DNA of 64,000 bases from Streptomyces chattanoogensis. Its GTDB lineage: Bacteria; Actinomycetota; Actinomycetes; Streptomycetales; Streptomycetaceae. Where the stretch lies: positions 1 through 64,000 of the forward strand of contig NZ_LGKG01000140.1 of NCBI RefSeq assembly GCF_001294335.1, read 5' to 3'. Made by a program: the position numbers and the translations under genes. Under the pieces are notes generated by a model, which saw nothing but the letters and a program-made list of their open reading frames with translations, was not told where the DNA came from and ran no database searches. Shown piece by piece: positions 54,312 through 64,000 of this stretch (the stretch's first letter is position 1; every line of letters begins with the position of its first letter).

Positions 54312-54344
54312 GAGCCCCGCGGCCCGGAGGGGGCTGCGGGGCTC
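54312..54344 (-). terminator. ispG terminator
   Basis: A 14-bp stem with one wobble (GAGCCCCGCGGCCC, 54312-54325 with 54331-54344) lies 28 nt beyond the ispG stop. Confidence 0.85.
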
Positions 54345-54372
54345 GGCTGCCCGGTGGCAGCGGGCCGGCGGA

Positions 54373-55530
54373 TCAGCCGGCGATGGCCACGGTCGGCTCG
54401 CCGGAGGCGACGCCGTCGGCCTCCATCTGCGCCGCGATCTTCAGCGCCTCTTCGATCAGCGTCTCGACGATCTTCGACTCGGGCACGGTCTTGATGACCT
54501 CGCCCTTCACGAAGATCTGGCCCTTGCCGTTGCCGGAGGCGACACCCAGGTCGGCCTCGCGGGCCTCGCCCGGACCGTTGACGACACAGCCCATGACGGC
54601 GACGCGCAGCGGCACCTCCATGCCCTCCAGGCCCGCGGTGACCTCGTCGGCGAGCTTGTAGACATCGACCTGGGCGCGTCCGCAGGAGGGGCAGGAGACG
54701 ATCTCCAGCCGGCGCTGCCGCAGGTTCAGCGACTCCAGGATGGAGATCCCGACCTTGACCTCCTCGGCGGGCGGCGCGGACAGCGACACCCGGATCGTGT
54801 CGCCGATGCCCTCGCTGAGCAGCGCGCCGAAGGCGACCGCGGACTTGATGGTGCCCTGGAACGCGGGGCCGGCCTCGGTGACGCCGAGGTGCAGCGGGTA
54901 GTCGCACTGGGCGGCGAGCTGGCGGTAGGCGTTGACCATCACGACCGGGTCGTTGTGCTTGACCGAGATCTTGATGTCGCGGAAGCCGTGCTCCTCGAAG
55001 AGCGAGGCCTCCCACAGCGCGGACTCGACCAGCGCCTCGGGGGTGGCCTTGCCGTACTTCTGCAGCAGGCGCCGGTCCAGCGATCCGGCGTTGACGCCGA
55101 TACGGATCGGCGTACCGGCTTCGGAGGCCGCCTTGGCGATCTCCTTGACCTTGTCGTCGAACTGCTTGATGTTGCCGGGGTTGACGCGGACGGCCGCACA
55201 GCCGGCGTCGATGGCGGCGAAGACGTACTTCGGCTGGAAGTGGATGTCCGCAATGACCGGGATCTGCGACTTCTTCGCGATGACCGGCAGGGCGTCGGCG
55301 TCGTCCTGGGTGGGGCAGGCGACCCGGACGATCTGGCAGCCGGAGGCGGTCAGCTCGGCGATCTGCTGGAGCGTGGCGCCGATGTCGGAGGTACGCGTGG
55401 TCGTCATCGACTGCACCGAGACCGGTGCGTCTCCACCGACGGCGACCGTACCGACCTGGATCTTGCGGCTGACCCGGCGGTCGGCGAGCTTGGTCGGTAC
55501 GTCCGGCATTCCCAGTGAAATGGCAGTCAT
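54373..55530 (-). CDS. ispG: 4-hydroxy-3-methylbut-2-enyl diphosphate synthase (flavodoxin)
   Basis: This [4Fe-4S] enzyme catalyses the penultimate step of the MEP isoprenoid pathway. The cluster ligands are Cys280 and Cys283 (SCPSCGR) and Cys315 ([11 protein letters not shown]), with Glu322 as the fourth conserved residue. The N-terminal TIM barrel has [11 protein letters not shown]. The 385-aa length is standard. It starts at ATG 55530. It is near dxr on the same strand, separated by rseP, so two MEP genes are clustered. Confidence 0.96.
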   Translation of the reverse strand: MTAISLGMPDVPTKLADRRVSRKIQVGTVAVGGDAPVSVQSMTTTRTSDIGATLQQIAELTASGCQIVRVACPTQDDADALPVIAKKSQIPVIADIHFQPKYVFAAIDAGCAAVRVNPGNIKQFDDKVKEIAKAASEAGTPIRIGVNAGSLDRRLLQKYGKATPEALVESALWEASLFEEHGFRDIKISVKHNDPVVMVNAYRQLAAQCDYPLHLGVTEAGPAFQGTIKSAVAFGALLSEGIGDTIRVSLSAPPAEEVKVGISILESLNLRQRRLEIVSCPSCGRAQVDVYKLADEVTAGLEGMEVPLRVAVMGCVVNGPGEAREADLGVASGNGKGQIFVKGEVIKTVPESKIVETLIEEALKIAAQMEADGVASGEPTVAIAG

Positions 55531-55649
55531 CTGGCGAGCAACCCCAAGGTGTGGATCAAGGTCCCGAATTCGGCGGGCTCCGGCATCCGAGATTACGTCA
55601 CCAAGGTTGCGGTAGGCACATCGCTCCCCTGGGGCCCCTCGAAAGAGAA

Positions 55650-55688
55650 CGGCCGGGCACCCCCAAACGCCATGGTGGTGCCCGGCCG
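55650..55688 (-). terminator. rseP terminator
   Basis: A 12-bp stem CGGCCGGGCACC with GGTGCCCGGCCG (55650-55661 and 55677-55688) lies 35 nt past the rseP stop and separates it from ispG. Confidence 0.8.
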
Positions 55689-55723
55689 CCGTCCAAACCC
55701 GCTTTCCGGCCAGAAAAGGGCTG

Positions 55724-57025
55724 TCAGGTCAGCTTCACCGGATTCACCACGTCGGCCACCAGCACCAGCAGCGTGAAGCAGATGAAGATCCCGGCGACGA
55801 CGTAGGCGACCGGCATCAGCTTGGCCACGTCGAAGGGGCCGGGGTCGGGCCGCCGGCAGACCTTGGCGAAGGCGCGGCGGACGGCCTCCCACACGGCGCC
55901 GGCGATATGCCCGCCGTCCAGGGGGAGCAGCGGCAGCATGTTGAACAGGAACAGCGAGAGGTTGAACCCGGCGACCAGGAAGAGCATGGTCGCCACCCGC
56001 TGCTCCGGCGGGATGTCCAGGGAGAAGACCTCGCCGCCGACCCGTGCCGCGCCGACCACGCCCATCGGGGAGTCCTGCTTGCGCTCGCCGCCGTTGAACG
56101 CGGCGTCCCACAGGTCCGGGACCTTGCCGGGCAGGTGGACCAGCGAGGAGACGCCCTGCTCGACCATGTTGCCCATGCGGTCCACGGACTGGCCGAAGGA
56201 CTGCTGGACGACGCCGCTGGCCGGGGTGAAGCCGAGGAATCCGGCCGTGACGAACTCGCCGGGGACGTAGCCGCCGTGCCCGTCCGTCTTGGCGACCTTG
56301 TTCTCTATCAGGTCGGCCTGCAGGGTCTTCCGGGCGCCGTGCCGCTCGACGACGATGATGGCGGGCCCGGTGGTGTCGCGGATCTGCCCCTGGAGGGTGT
56401 CCCAGTCCGGTACGGCGTGCCCGTTGAACGAAACGATCTTGTCGCCGGCCCGCAGCCCGGCGGCCTTGGCCGGCGAGTCCTTCGCACCGGCCGGGCACTT
56501 GTCGGTCTTGGCGGCCGCCGAGATGACGCACTCCGAGACCGACCCGACCTGCGTCGTCTGCGTATTGATCCCGAAGCCCATCAGCACGCTCATGAAGATC
56601 ACGACCGCGAGGATCAGGTTCATGAACGGCCCGGCGAACATCACGATGATGCGCTTCCAGGGCTTACGGGTGTAGAAGAGCCGCTTCTCGTCGCCGGGCT
56701 GCAGCTCCTCGAAGGCCGCCGAGCGGGCGTCCTCGATCATGCCGCGGAACGGCGAGGTGGAGCGGGCCTGCAGCTTGCCGTCGTCGCCGGGCGGGAACAT
56801 GCCGATCATGCGGATGTAGCCGCCGAGCGGGATCGCCTTGATGCCGTACTCGGTGTCGCCCTTCTTGCGGGAGAAGATCGTCGGCCCGAAGCCCACCATG
56901 TACTGCGGCACCCGGATACCGAACATCTTGGCCGTGGAGAGATGGCCGAGTTCGTGCCAGGCGATGGAGAACAGCAGGCCGACGACGAAGACGACTATGC
57001 CGAGGATGGTCATCCAGGTCGTCAT
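55724..57025 (-). CDS. rseP: M50 site-2 protease, RseP-like
   Basis: This intramembrane zinc metalloprotease performs regulated intramembrane proteolysis of anti-sigma factors or signal-peptide remnants. HELGH at residues 24-28 lies in the first transmembrane helix. A PDZ domain ([22 protein letters not shown]) is in the middle and the LPLDGGH motif near the end carries the Asp ligand. The 433-aa chain starts at ATG 57025, overlapping the dxr stop (ATGA). The upstream frame is not homologous. Its place between dxr and ispG is conserved in actinobacteria. Confidence 0.94.
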   Translation of the reverse strand: MTTWMTILGIVVFVVGLLFSIAWHELGHLSTAKMFGIRVPQYMVGFGPTIFSRKKGDTEYGIKAIPLGGYIRMIGMFPPGDDGKLQARSTSPFRGMIEDARSAAFEELQPGDEKRLFYTRKPWKRIIVMFAGPFMNLILAVVIFMSVLMGFGINTQTTQVGSVSECVISAAAKTDKCPAGAKDSPAKAAGLRAGDKIVSFNGHAVPDWDTLQGQIRDTTGPAIIVVERHGARKTLQADLIENKVAKTDGHGGYVPGEFVTAGFLGFTPASGVVQQSFGQSVDRMGNMVEQGVSSLVHLPGKVPDLWDAAFNGGERKQDSPMGVVGAARVGGEVFSLDIPPEQRVATMLFLVAGFNLSLFLFNMLPLLPLDGGHIAGAVWEAVRRAFAKVCRRPDPGPFDVAKLMPVAYVVAGIFICFTLLVLVADVVNPVKLT

Positions 57026-58293
57026 GCGCGAGCCTCCGAAGGTGTCCGTGCCGCACGGGCGGCCAGTTCCCGGGCGCGGGCGCGCGCCCAGGTTTCCGCC
57101 TGCAAGACGTCCGCCACGGTCAGGGAGGTTCCCGTGCCGGGTGTGCCGTGCTCGGCGACCACTTCCGCGACCGTATCCACAATCCCTGTGAACGGCAGCC
57201 CGCCGGTCAGGAACGCATCCACGCATTCCTCGTTCGCGGCGTTGAAGACGGCGGGCGCGGTGCCGCCGAGATCACCCACGTGGCAGGCGAGCGCGACGGA
57301 CGGGAAGGCCTGCGCGTCCAGCGGGAAGAACTCCCAGGTCTGCGCCTTCGTCCAGTCCACGCCGGGGGCGGCGTCCGGGACCCGCTCGGGCCAGCCCAGG
57401 CCCAGCGCGATCGGCATCCGCATATCGGGCGGGCTGGCCTGGGCGAGGGTGGAACCGTCGGTGAATTCCACCATCGAGTGGATATACGACTGCGGATGGA
57501 CCACGACCTCGATGCGGTCGAAGGGGACGTCGAAGAGCAGATGCGCCTCGATGACCTCCAGGCCCTTGTTGACCAGGGTCGCGGAGTTGATGGTGACGAC
57601 CGGGCCCATGGACCAGGTGGGGTGGGCGAGGGCCTGTTCGGGTGTCACCCCGGCCAGCTCCCGCTTCGTACGGCCGCGGAACGGGCCGCCGGAGGCGGTG
57701 ACGACCAGCTTGCGGACCTCGGCGCGCTCGCCGCCGGCCAGCGCCTGGAAGAGCGCGGAGTGCTCGGAGTCGACGGGGACGATCTGGCCGGGCCTGGCGA
57801 CGGCCTTGACCAGCGGGCCGCCGACGATCAGCGATTCCTTGTTGGCCAGGGCGAGCACCCGGCCGGCCTTCAGGGCGGCGAGGGTGGGGGCGAGGCCGAT
57901 GGAGCCGGTGATGCCGTTGAGGACGGTGTGGCATGGCGAGGCGGCGAGCTCGGTGGCGGCGTCGGGGCCGGCCAGGATCTCGGGCAGCGGCTCCCCCGCC
58001 CCGTAGCGCGCCGCCAGGGCCTCGCGCAGCGCGGGGACGACGTTCTCCCGGGCGACGGCGACGGCGGACACCCGCAGCTGGTGGGCCTGGTCGGCGAGCA
58101 GGTCCACCCGGCCGCCGGCCGCGGAGAGCGCGGTGACGCGGAAGCGGTCGGGGTTGCGCAGCACGATGTCGATCGCCTGTGTGCCGATCGAACCGGTCGA
58201 GCCGAGGATCACGATGTCGCGCGGGCCCGCCGTACCGGCGGTGGCCGGCTCGAAGCGCAGGTGCGGATGGGAGAGGGAGTGGGAGTCCGTCAT
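57022..58293 (-). CDS. dxr: 1-deoxy-D-xylulose 5-phosphate reductoisomerase
   Basis: This is the second MEP-pathway enzyme, making MEP from DXP with NADPH. The nucleotide site is [17 protein letters not shown]. The metal/substrate region has [10 protein letters not shown], and the flexible loop has ASGGPFRGR (SGGP motif). ATG 58293 ([11 protein letters not shown]) gives 423 aa; ATG 58302 is also possible and neither has a strong site. It is translationally coupled to rseP. Confidence 0.95.
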   Translation of the reverse strand: MTDSHSLSHPHLRFEPATAGTAGPRDIVILGSTGSIGTQAIDIVLRNPDRFRVTALSAAGGRVDLLADQAHQLRVSAVAVARENVVPALREALAARYGAGEPLPEILAGPDAATELAASPCHTVLNGITGSIGLAPTLAALKAGRVLALANKESLIVGGPLVKAVARPGQIVPVDSEHSALFQALAGGERAEVRKLVVTASGGPFRGRTKRELAGVTPEQALAHPTWSMGPVVTINSATLVNKGLEVIEAHLLFDVPFDRIEVVVHPQSYIHSMVEFTDGSTLAQASPPDMRMPIALGLGWPERVPDAAPGVDWTKAQTWEFFPLDAQAFPSVALACHVGDLGGTAPAVFNAANEECVDAFLTGGLPFTGIVDTVAEVVAEHGTPGTGTSLTVADVLQAETWARARARELAARAARTPSEARA

Positions 58294-58320
58294 GCCGTCC
58301 ATTGTTGCCGGTCGGCGGGG

Positions 58321-58360
58321 CTCCTCGTACGGGGGACCCGGTGGCCGCCCGTACGAGGGG
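58321..58360 (-). terminator. Acyl-CoA dehydrogenase terminator
   Basis: A stem of about 13 bp (CCTCGTACGGG core, 58323-58333 with 58348-58358, plus outer pairs) lies 15 nt past the acyl-CoA dehydrogenase stop and upstream of dxr. Confidence 0.8.
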
Positions 58361-58374
58361 CCGAGCGCGTCACC

Positions 58375-60294
58375 TCAGCCGATGGGGCGGCGCACGTTGT
58401 CCTTGGCGCTGGGGCCGGGGGTGGCGTCCGCGATCCAGGGGCCGTCGCCGCTGGGGTCGATCACGCCCTCCTCCAGCCAGGTGTAGCTGCCGCCGAGGAC
58501 CCCGGAGACGATCTTGCGGTCGAGGTCGTCGGTATTCGCCCACAGCCGGTCGAACAGCTCCTCGACGCGGATCCGCGACTGGCGGCAGAAGACGTCGGCG
58601 AGCTGATGGGCCTCGCGGCCGTGCTCGCCGGTCAGCCGCAGATGTTCGGCGCGCACACAGGCGGCGCTCATGGCGAACAGCTCCGCACCGATGTCGACGA
58701 TCCGGCCGAGGAAGCCCTGTTTGGTCTCCATCCGGCCCTGCCAGCGGGACATCGCGTAGAAGGTGGAGCGGGCGAGCTTGCGGGAGGCTCGCTCGACATA
58801 CCGCAGATGGCCCGCGAGATCACCGAACTCCGCGTAGGTGCGCGGGAGTTGACCGGGTCCGGCGACGAGCTTGGGCAGCCAGCGGGCGTAGAACCCGCCG
58901 GCCCTGGCCGCCGCGCGGCCCTTCTCGGCGAGGGACTTCTCGGGGTCGATGAGGTCACCGGCGACGGACAGATGGGCGTCGACGGCCTCGCGGGCGATCA
59001 GCAGATGCATGATCTCCGTGGAGCCCTCGAAGATCCGGTTGATGCGCATATCGCGCAGCGTCTGTTCGGCGGGGACGGCGCGTTCGCCGCGGGCGGCGAG
59101 CGAATCGGCGGTCTCGAAGCCGCGGCCGCCGCGGATCTGCACCAGGTCGTCGGCCATCAGCCAGCCCATCTCGGAGCCGTAGAGCTTGGCGAGTGCGGCC
59201 TCGATGCGGATGTCGTTGCGGTTCTCGTCGGCCATCTGGGAGGAGAGGTCGACGACGGCCTCGAGGGCGAAGGTGGTGGCGGCGATGAAGGACACCTTGC
59301 CGCCGACGGCCTCGTGTTTCGCGATCGACTTGCCCCACTGCTCGCGGGCCGTGGACCATTCGCGGGCGATCTTCAGGCACCATTTGCCGACGCCGACGCA
59401 CATCGCGGGCAGCGAGAGGCGGCCGGTGTTGAGCGTGGTCAGGGCGATCTTGAGGCCGGCGCCCTCGGGGCCGATGCGGTGGGCGGCCGGGACCCGTACC
59501 CGGTGGAAGCGGGTGACGCCGTTCTCCAGACCGCGCAGGCCCATGAAGGCGTTGCGGTTCTCGACGGTGATCCCGGGCGAGTCGGCCTCGACGACGAAGG
59601 CGGTGATGCCGCCCTTGTGGCCTTCGGAGGCGGGCACCCGCGCCATCACGACCAGCAGGTCGGCGACGACGCCGTTGGTGGTCCACAGCTTGACGCCGTC
59701 CAGGACGTAGTCGTCCCCGTCGGGGACCGCGGCGGTGGCCAGCCGGGCCGGGTCGGATCCGACGTCCGGTTCGGTCAGCAGGAACGCCGAGATGTCCGTA
59801 CGGGCGCAGCGCGGCAGGAAGGCGTCCTTCTGCTCCTCGGTGCCGAAGAGCTTCAGCGGCTGCGGTACGCCGATGGACTGGTGGGCGGAGAGCAGTGCGC
59901 CGATGGCGGGGCTGGCGGAGCCGGCCAGGGCGAGGGCCCGGTTGTAGTAGACCTGGGTGAGGCCCAGACCGCCGTACTTGGTGTCGATCTTCATGCCGAG
60001 CGCGCCGATGTCCTTGAGCCCCTTGAGGGTCTCGTCGGGGATCTTGGCCTCGCGCTCGATGCGGGCGCCGTCGATCCTGGTCTCGCAGAATTCGCGCAGG
60101 GTGGCCAGGAACTTCTCGCCGCGCCGGACGTCGTCGGCAGCCGGTGTGGGGTGCGGATGGATGAGGTCGAGCCTGAAGCGTCCCAGGAACAGTTCCTTGG
60201 CGAAGCTGGGCTTGCGCCAGTCCTGCTCGCGGGCCGCCTCGGCGACCTGCCGGGCTTCGCGCTCGGAAACCTTGCGGATGGACGGAGCCGTCAT
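58375..60294 (-). CDS. Acyl-CoA dehydrogenase family protein
   Basis: The 639-aa FAD enzyme removes hydrogens from an acyl-CoA. The central domain has SIGVPQPLKLFG and LLTEPDVGSDPARL (FAD/substrate loop). The LKIALTTLNTGRLSLPAMCVG region (GRLSL) and QIRGGRGFETA follow. The C-terminus is longer than in short-chain family members (about 380 aa), like very-long-chain-type and other two-domain acyl-CoA dehydrogenases. The ATG at 60294 follows GAGGTGAGC. The substrate cannot be told from sequence alone. Confidence 0.92.
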   Translation of the reverse strand: MTAPSIRKVSEREARQVAEAAREQDWRKPSFAKELFLGRFRLDLIHPHPTPAADDVRRGEKFLATLREFCETRIDGARIEREAKIPDETLKGLKDIGALGMKIDTKYGGLGLTQVYYNRALALAGSASPAIGALLSAHQSIGVPQPLKLFGTEEQKDAFLPRCARTDISAFLLTEPDVGSDPARLATAAVPDGDDYVLDGVKLWTTNGVVADLLVVMARVPASEGHKGGITAFVVEADSPGITVENRNAFMGLRGLENGVTRFHRVRVPAAHRIGPEGAGLKIALTTLNTGRLSLPAMCVGVGKWCLKIAREWSTAREQWGKSIAKHEAVGGKVSFIAATTFALEAVVDLSSQMADENRNDIRIEAALAKLYGSEMGWLMADDLVQIRGGRGFETADSLAARGERAVPAEQTLRDMRINRIFEGSTEIMHLLIAREAVDAHLSVAGDLIDPEKSLAEKGRAAARAGGFYARWLPKLVAGPGQLPRTYAEFGDLAGHLRYVERASRKLARSTFYAMSRWQGRMETKQGFLGRIVDIGAELFAMSAACVRAEHLRLTGEHGREAHQLADVFCRQSRIRVEELFDRLWANTDDLDRKIVSGVLGGSYTWLEEGVIDPSGDGPWIADATPGPSAKDNVRRPIG

Positions 60295-60694
60295 CAGGAG
60301 CTCACCTCGCCGCGTCGGGGAGTGCTGCGCCGGACGGCCGGTCGGCCGGCCGGACAGTGCTACTTGTGAGGGTTACCCGATCCGCAGGTGTTGCACCAGT
60401 GGTGCCGCAGGAAGGCGGTGCGCGGGCGGGCGGTATCCGCCATGGGCCGTATGGGCGACGGCGCCGGCCGCGCGGGGGTCCGTCCTATCGGCCGAACGGG
60501 GGACGCGGCGCGCTCCGGTACGGGGGTGCCGGAGCGCGCCGCGGCCAGGGGCCGGCGCCGGGGGGTGCGCCGGCCGGAGCCTGGACGGCAGTACGGCCCA
60601 AGGGATGGCCGTCGCTGTCCACCGGTCCAGGCCGGTCCGGTGTGACGGTGTTGACAGTGTTACGGCTGCCACAGCTGTGACAGCTGTGACGGCG
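60295..60694. other. 400-bp gap between acyl-CoA and aldehyde dehydrogenase genes
   Basis: No supported gene. It holds a small hairpin CACAGCTG-TGA-CAGCTGTG (60670-60688) near the aldehyde dehydrogenase stop, within a run of direct CAGCTGTGA repeats (60672-60680, 60681-60689). It also has GC-rich dyads around 60520-60590. The small hairpin may end the aldehyde dehydrogenase transcript. Confidence 0.5.
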
Positions 60695-62152
60695 TTACAG
60701 AGCCAGTCCGGTCAGGACCAGGACCCGCTCGTAGGTGTAGTCGTCCATCGCGTAGCGCACGCCCTCGCGGCCCACGCCGGACTGCTTGGCGCCGCCGTAC
60801 GGCATCTGGTCGGCCCGGTAGGACGGCACATCGCCGATGATCACGCCGCCGACCTCCAGGGCGCGGTGGGCGCGGAAGGCGGTCTGCGTGTCGTGCGTGA
60901 AGACACCGGCCTGCAGACCGTACTTGGAGGCGTTGACCGCGGCGAACGCCTCGGCCTCGCCGTCGACCTTCTGGATGCTCAGCACCGGGCCGAAGACCTC
61001 TTCGCAGGCCAGGGTGGCGTCGGCGGGCACGTCCGCCAGGACGGTCGGCGCGTAGGAGGCGCCGTCGCGCTTGCCGCCCGCGAGCAGCTTCGCACCGCGC
61101 TCGACGGCCTCGTCCACCCAGGACTCGACGCGCTGGGCGGCGGCCTCGTTGACCAGCGGGCCGACCTCGGTGGCGTCGTCGGAGGGGTCGCCGGTGACCT
61201 GCGCATTGACGGCCGCGACGATCTTGGGGACCAGGCGGTCGTAGACGGAGGCGTCGGCGATGACCCGCTGCACCGAGATGCAGGACTGGCCGCCCTGGTA
61301 GTTGGAGAAGGTGGCGATCCGCTGCGCCGCCCAGTCCAGGTCCGCCTCGGAGGACCAGTCGGGCAGCACGACGGCCGCGCCGTTGCCGCCGAGCTCCAGG
61401 GTGCAGTGCTTGCGCGGCACCGAGTCGAGGATGTCGTAGCCGACCTTCTCGGAACCGGTGAAGGAGATGACCGGCAGACGCTCGTCCTGCACCAGCGCCG
61501 GCATCGCCTCGTTGCCCACCGGGAGGATCGACCAGGAACCGGCCGGCAGGTCGGTGCCCTCCAGCAGCTCGCCGATGATGAGTCCCGAAAGCGGGGTGGC
61601 CGGGGCGGGCTTGAGGATGATCGGGACGCCGGCCGCGATGGCCGGGGCGATCTTGTGGGCGCACAGGTTCAGCGGGAAGTTGAACGGGGCGATGCCCAGG
61701 ACCGTGCCGCGCGGGAAGCGGCGGGTCAGCGCGAGACGGCCGGTGCCGCCCGCGTCGGTGTCCAGGCGCTGCGCCTCGCCGCCGTTGAAGCGGCGGGCCT
61801 CCTCGGCCGCGAAACGGAACACCGAGATCGCCCGGCCCACCTCGCCGCGCGCCCACTTCATCGGCTTGCCGTTCTCGGCGGAGATCAGCCGGGCGATCTC
61901 CTCCGTACGCTCCACCAGCCGGCGGCCGACCTGGTCGAGGGCGGCGGCCCGCACATGGGCGGGGGTCGCGGCGAGCTCGTCCTGGACGGCGACGGAGGCG
62001 GCGATGGCCTCCTCGACCTGCGCCTCGGTGGGGACGCTCACCGTGCCGACAAGACGTCCGTCCCAGGGGGAGGTGACATCGAAGGTGGCATCGCCGGTGG
62101 CCCTGCGGCCGGCGAGCCAGAAGGCGGTGGGGGCTGCAGCAGTGTTCGGCAC
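60695..62152 (-). CDS. Aldehyde dehydrogenase family protein
   Basis: The 485-aa NAD(P)-dependent enzyme oxidises an aldehyde to an acid. It shows GIAPFNFPLN (family PFNFP), the catalytic Glu in LELGGNGAAV, the nucleophile Cys in NYQGGQSCISVQR, and EEVFGPVLS. The GTG at 62152 (MPNTAAAPTAF) starts at the family-like N-terminus; the frame stays open to GTG 62221. It lies 171 bp downstream of the PucR gene on the same strand. A role in GABA or amine catabolism is plausible from this pairing elsewhere in Streptomyces but is inference only. Confidence 0.92.
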   Translation of the reverse strand: MPNTAAAPTAFWLAGRRATGDATFDVTSPWDGRLVGTVSVPTEAQVEEAIAASVAVQDELAATPAHVRAAALDQVGRRLVERTEEIARLISAENGKPMKWARGEVGRAISVFRFAAEEARRFNGGEAQRLDTDAGGTGRLALTRRFPRGTVLGIAPFNFPLNLCAHKIAPAIAAGVPIILKPAPATPLSGLIIGELLEGTDLPAGSWSILPVGNEAMPALVQDERLPVISFTGSEKVGYDILDSVPRKHCTLELGGNGAAVVLPDWSSEADLDWAAQRIATFSNYQGGQSCISVQRVIADASVYDRLVPKIVAAVNAQVTGDPSDDATEVGPLVNEAAAQRVESWVDEAVERGAKLLAGGKRDGASYAPTVLADVPADATLACEEVFGPVLSIQKVDGEAEAFAAVNASKYGLQAGVFTHDTQTAFRAHRALEVGGVIIGDVPSYRADQMPYGGAKQSGVGREGVRYAMDDYTYERVLVLTGLAL

Positions 62153-62323
62153 AGTAATCCCGGCCCTTCCCAAGTGGTGGAGTGGTGCATGGAGCTCCGC
62201 GGGCGGCTCGGTGAGCGGCACGCTGCACCCACGGTAGGGGCGGGGCGCCGCCCTGGCGTTTGTCCGAACCGGAGAAATCGGGGGGCGTGTCCCTACGCGG
62301 TGGAGGGGGCGGCCGCGTGCGCG

Positions 62324-63958
62324 TCACTCCTCCGGCGGCGCCGAGGTCGCCTTGAGCGCCAGCCACAGCTCCATCCGGACGTCCGCATCGTCCAGCGAGC
62401 GGCCCAGGATCTCCTCCACCCGCCGCATCCGGTAACGCAGCGTATGACGGTGTACGCCCAGGTCGGCGGCGGCCGCGTCCCACTGGCCGTGGCGGGCGAG
62501 CCAGGCGCGCAGCGAGGCGACGAGATCACCGCGCCCGGTCGCATCGTGCTCCCGCAGCGCCCGCAGCAGCCCGTCGGCGAACGCGCGTACCGCGTCGTCG
62601 GCGAGCAGCGGCAGCACGGAGCCGGCCGCCACGTCCTCGTGCTCGACCAGCGTCCGGCCGCGGCGGCGGGCGACGTAGAGGGCCTGTTCGGCCTGGCGGT
62701 AGGCGGTGGCGGCGGACATCGGGCCGGTCGGTGCGGAGATGCCGACCGCCAGGCCCTCGGCGCGGCCCGCCTCGTCCCGTGCGGACCGGCCGCCCACCCG
62801 CGGCCGGTCCCCGGCGCGGGCCTCGGCCAGGGCGGCGAACTCGGCGCAGGCGTCGGCGGCCGCCCCGCCGTCCGCGACCAGGACGATCAGCCGGGTGCCG
62901 TCCGGGACGGCGAGGACCGCCTCGCCGGTCCGGGCGGCGGCCGAGTCCATGGCATCGGCGAGCGCATCGAGAACGGCCGGGGTTCCGGCGCCCGGGGGCT
63001 CGCCCTCGGCGGCCACCGGCTCGGCCACCACCATCCGGAACGGGGCGTCCAGCAGCCCGCCGTAGAGCCGTCCCGCCACCGCCCGCGCATGGTCCGGCTC
63101 CCCCGCCAGCAGCATCTTGAGCACCGCGGCGCCGAGCCGCTGCTCGGCGTCCTGCAGGGCGCGGGACCGCTCGGTGGTGAGGGTGAGCAGGGCGACGGCG
63201 GAGTGCACGGCGTACCGCTCGGCGGTGCCCAGCGGCGCGCCCGTCCCGACCGCCAGCACCCCGCGCGCCCGCCGGCCGGTGCCCAGCGACTGCAGCTCGA
63301 CCCGGTCGTCGCCGTCCGTGTCGCTCACCACCGAACTGGCGGGCGCGGGCCGCTCCCGCAGCCGCGCCACGTCGTCGGCCAGCCGGGCCGCGCGCCGGGC
63401 CGCCCAGTCGGGGGCGGCGGCCACCACGGCACCGGACGCGTCGTAGAGCGCGGCCCAGCCGTCCAGATGCGCGGCGAGCCGGGCCAGCAGTTCGGCCGGG
63501 CCCTCGGCGCTGAGCGCGGCCCGGGTCAGCTCCCGCTGCGCCTCGAACCCGGCCGTCACGGCCCGGTACTGATCGGCGGCGACGGCGGCCGACACGGCCT
63601 TGCTGATCGCGATGAACGGCGTCCGGCGCGGCACCCCCAGCAGCGGCAGCCCCTCCTGCCGGGCCGCCTCCACCAGCGCCTCGGGTGCCTCCTCGTAGTT
63701 CACCCCGACCGCGAAGCCCAGCCCGACGACACCCGCCTGCGCCACCCTGCGCACATACCGGCGGCTGGCCTCCGCGTCCTCCGCGTCCAGCTTCAGCGCG
63801 GTGATCAGCAGCAGCTCGCCGCCCTCCATGTAGGGCACCGGATCGATCAGCTCGCTCGCATGCGCCCAGCGCACCGGAACGTCCAGCCGGTCCTCACCCG
63901 CGAGCACGGTCAGCTTGAGCGCGGTGTGGTTGACGAGAGAGGCGAGGGTGTGGGGCAT
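62324..63958 (-). CDS. PucR family transcriptional regulator
   Basis: The 544-aa protein has the N-terminal PucR domain (LASLVNHTALKLTVLAGEDRLDVPVRWAH), a GAF-like middle and the C-terminal PucR helix-turn-helix (LGVHRHTLRYRMRRVEEILGRSLDD). PucR proteins activate purine, GABA or amine catabolic genes in response to a small ligand. It sits directly upstream of the aldehyde dehydrogenase gene in the same orientation, a likely target. It starts at ATG 63958. The last 42 bp of the window hold a GAGGGGG site region and nothing more. Confidence 0.93.
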   Translation of the reverse strand: MPHTLASLVNHTALKLTVLAGEDRLDVPVRWAHASELIDPVPYMEGGELLLITALKLDAEDAEASRRYVRRVAQAGVVGLGFAVGVNYEEAPEALVEAARQEGLPLLGVPRRTPFIAISKAVSAAVAADQYRAVTAGFEAQRELTRAALSAEGPAELLARLAAHLDGWAALYDASGAVVAAAPDWAARRAARLADDVARLRERPAPASSVVSDTDGDDRVELQSLGTGRRARGVLAVGTGAPLGTAERYAVHSAVALLTLTTERSRALQDAEQRLGAAVLKMLLAGEPDHARAVAGRLYGGLLDAPFRMVVAEPVAAEGEPPGAGTPAVLDALADAMDSAAARTGEAVLAVPDGTRLIVLVADGGAAADACAEFAALAEARAGDRPRVGGRSARDEAGRAEGLAVGISAPTGPMSAATAYRQAEQALYVARRRGRTLVEHEDVAAGSVLPLLADDAVRAFADGLLRALREHDATGRGDLVASLRAWLARHGQWDAAAADLGVHRHTLRYRMRRVEEILGRSLDDADVRMELWLALKATSAPPEE

Positions 63959-64000
63959 AGGACCTTCGATGACGAGGGGGAGCCGACGGCCACCCTACGG

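Overview
The window is chromosomal DNA of a Streptomyces or very close relative. The evidence is very high GC with strong GC bias at third codon positions, frequent GTG and TTG starts, 4-nt GTGA/ATGA gene overlaps, and the gene order rnj-dapA-thyX-dapB-M16 protease-pnp-rpsO, then an ESX (type VII) locus, then ribF-truB-rbfA-infB-rnpM-nusA-rimP-proS-ispG-rseP-dxr. All identifications come from reading sequence and recalled family motifs; no database search was run.

Layout. 1-300: divergent leader that looks like the tandem promoters of an rRNA operon lying left of the window, then the terminator of rnj. 0.3-10.6 kb (mostly minus strand): RNase J, DapA, ThyX, small membrane proteins, DapB, M16 protease, PNPase and S15, so RNA turnover, lysine/DAP synthesis and dTMP synthesis. 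10.75-38.7 kb: a complete ESX/T7SS locus. Its core is eccD and eccC (divergent), two WXG100 proteins and a mycosin, eccB and eccE. Accessory genes are a WXG protein with a disordered tail plus a helical partner, a P-loop protein coupled to a deaminase-like/SUKH-like protein, a CpnT-N-terminus-like helical protein without a toxin domain, a second mycosin, a Gly-rich WXG protein, a conserved 279-aa protein and a Gln/Pro-rich MinD/ParA-type ATPase. 38.8-48.6 kb (minus strand): ribF, truB, rbfA, a DUF503 protein, infB, ylxR/rnpM, nusA and rimP, a translation and transcription operon. 48.8-50.7 kb (plus): a Tat lipoprotein, a DUF4439 ferritin-like protein and a kinase-fold protein missing its catalytic residues. 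50.8-64 kb (minus): proS, two GNAT acetyltransferases, the MEP-pathway genes ispG and dxr flanking rseP, an acyl-CoA dehydrogenase, an aldehyde dehydrogenase and a PucR-type regulator.

How they work together. EccB, EccC, EccD and EccE should form the membrane secretion complex, with EccC as motor and the WXG100 pair as core substrates. MycP-type proteases would act on the outer face of the membrane. The accessory genes are the least understood part and hold the main novelty: a decayed third mycosin copy not predicted as a gene, a deaminase-fold domain stripped of its metal ligands beside a P-loop with Arg in place of the catalytic Lys, and a CpnT-like secreted protein with no toxin. Outside the ESX locus the most striking item is the APH-like pseudokinase. 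Perfect stem-loop terminators separate nearly every transcription unit and are listed individually.
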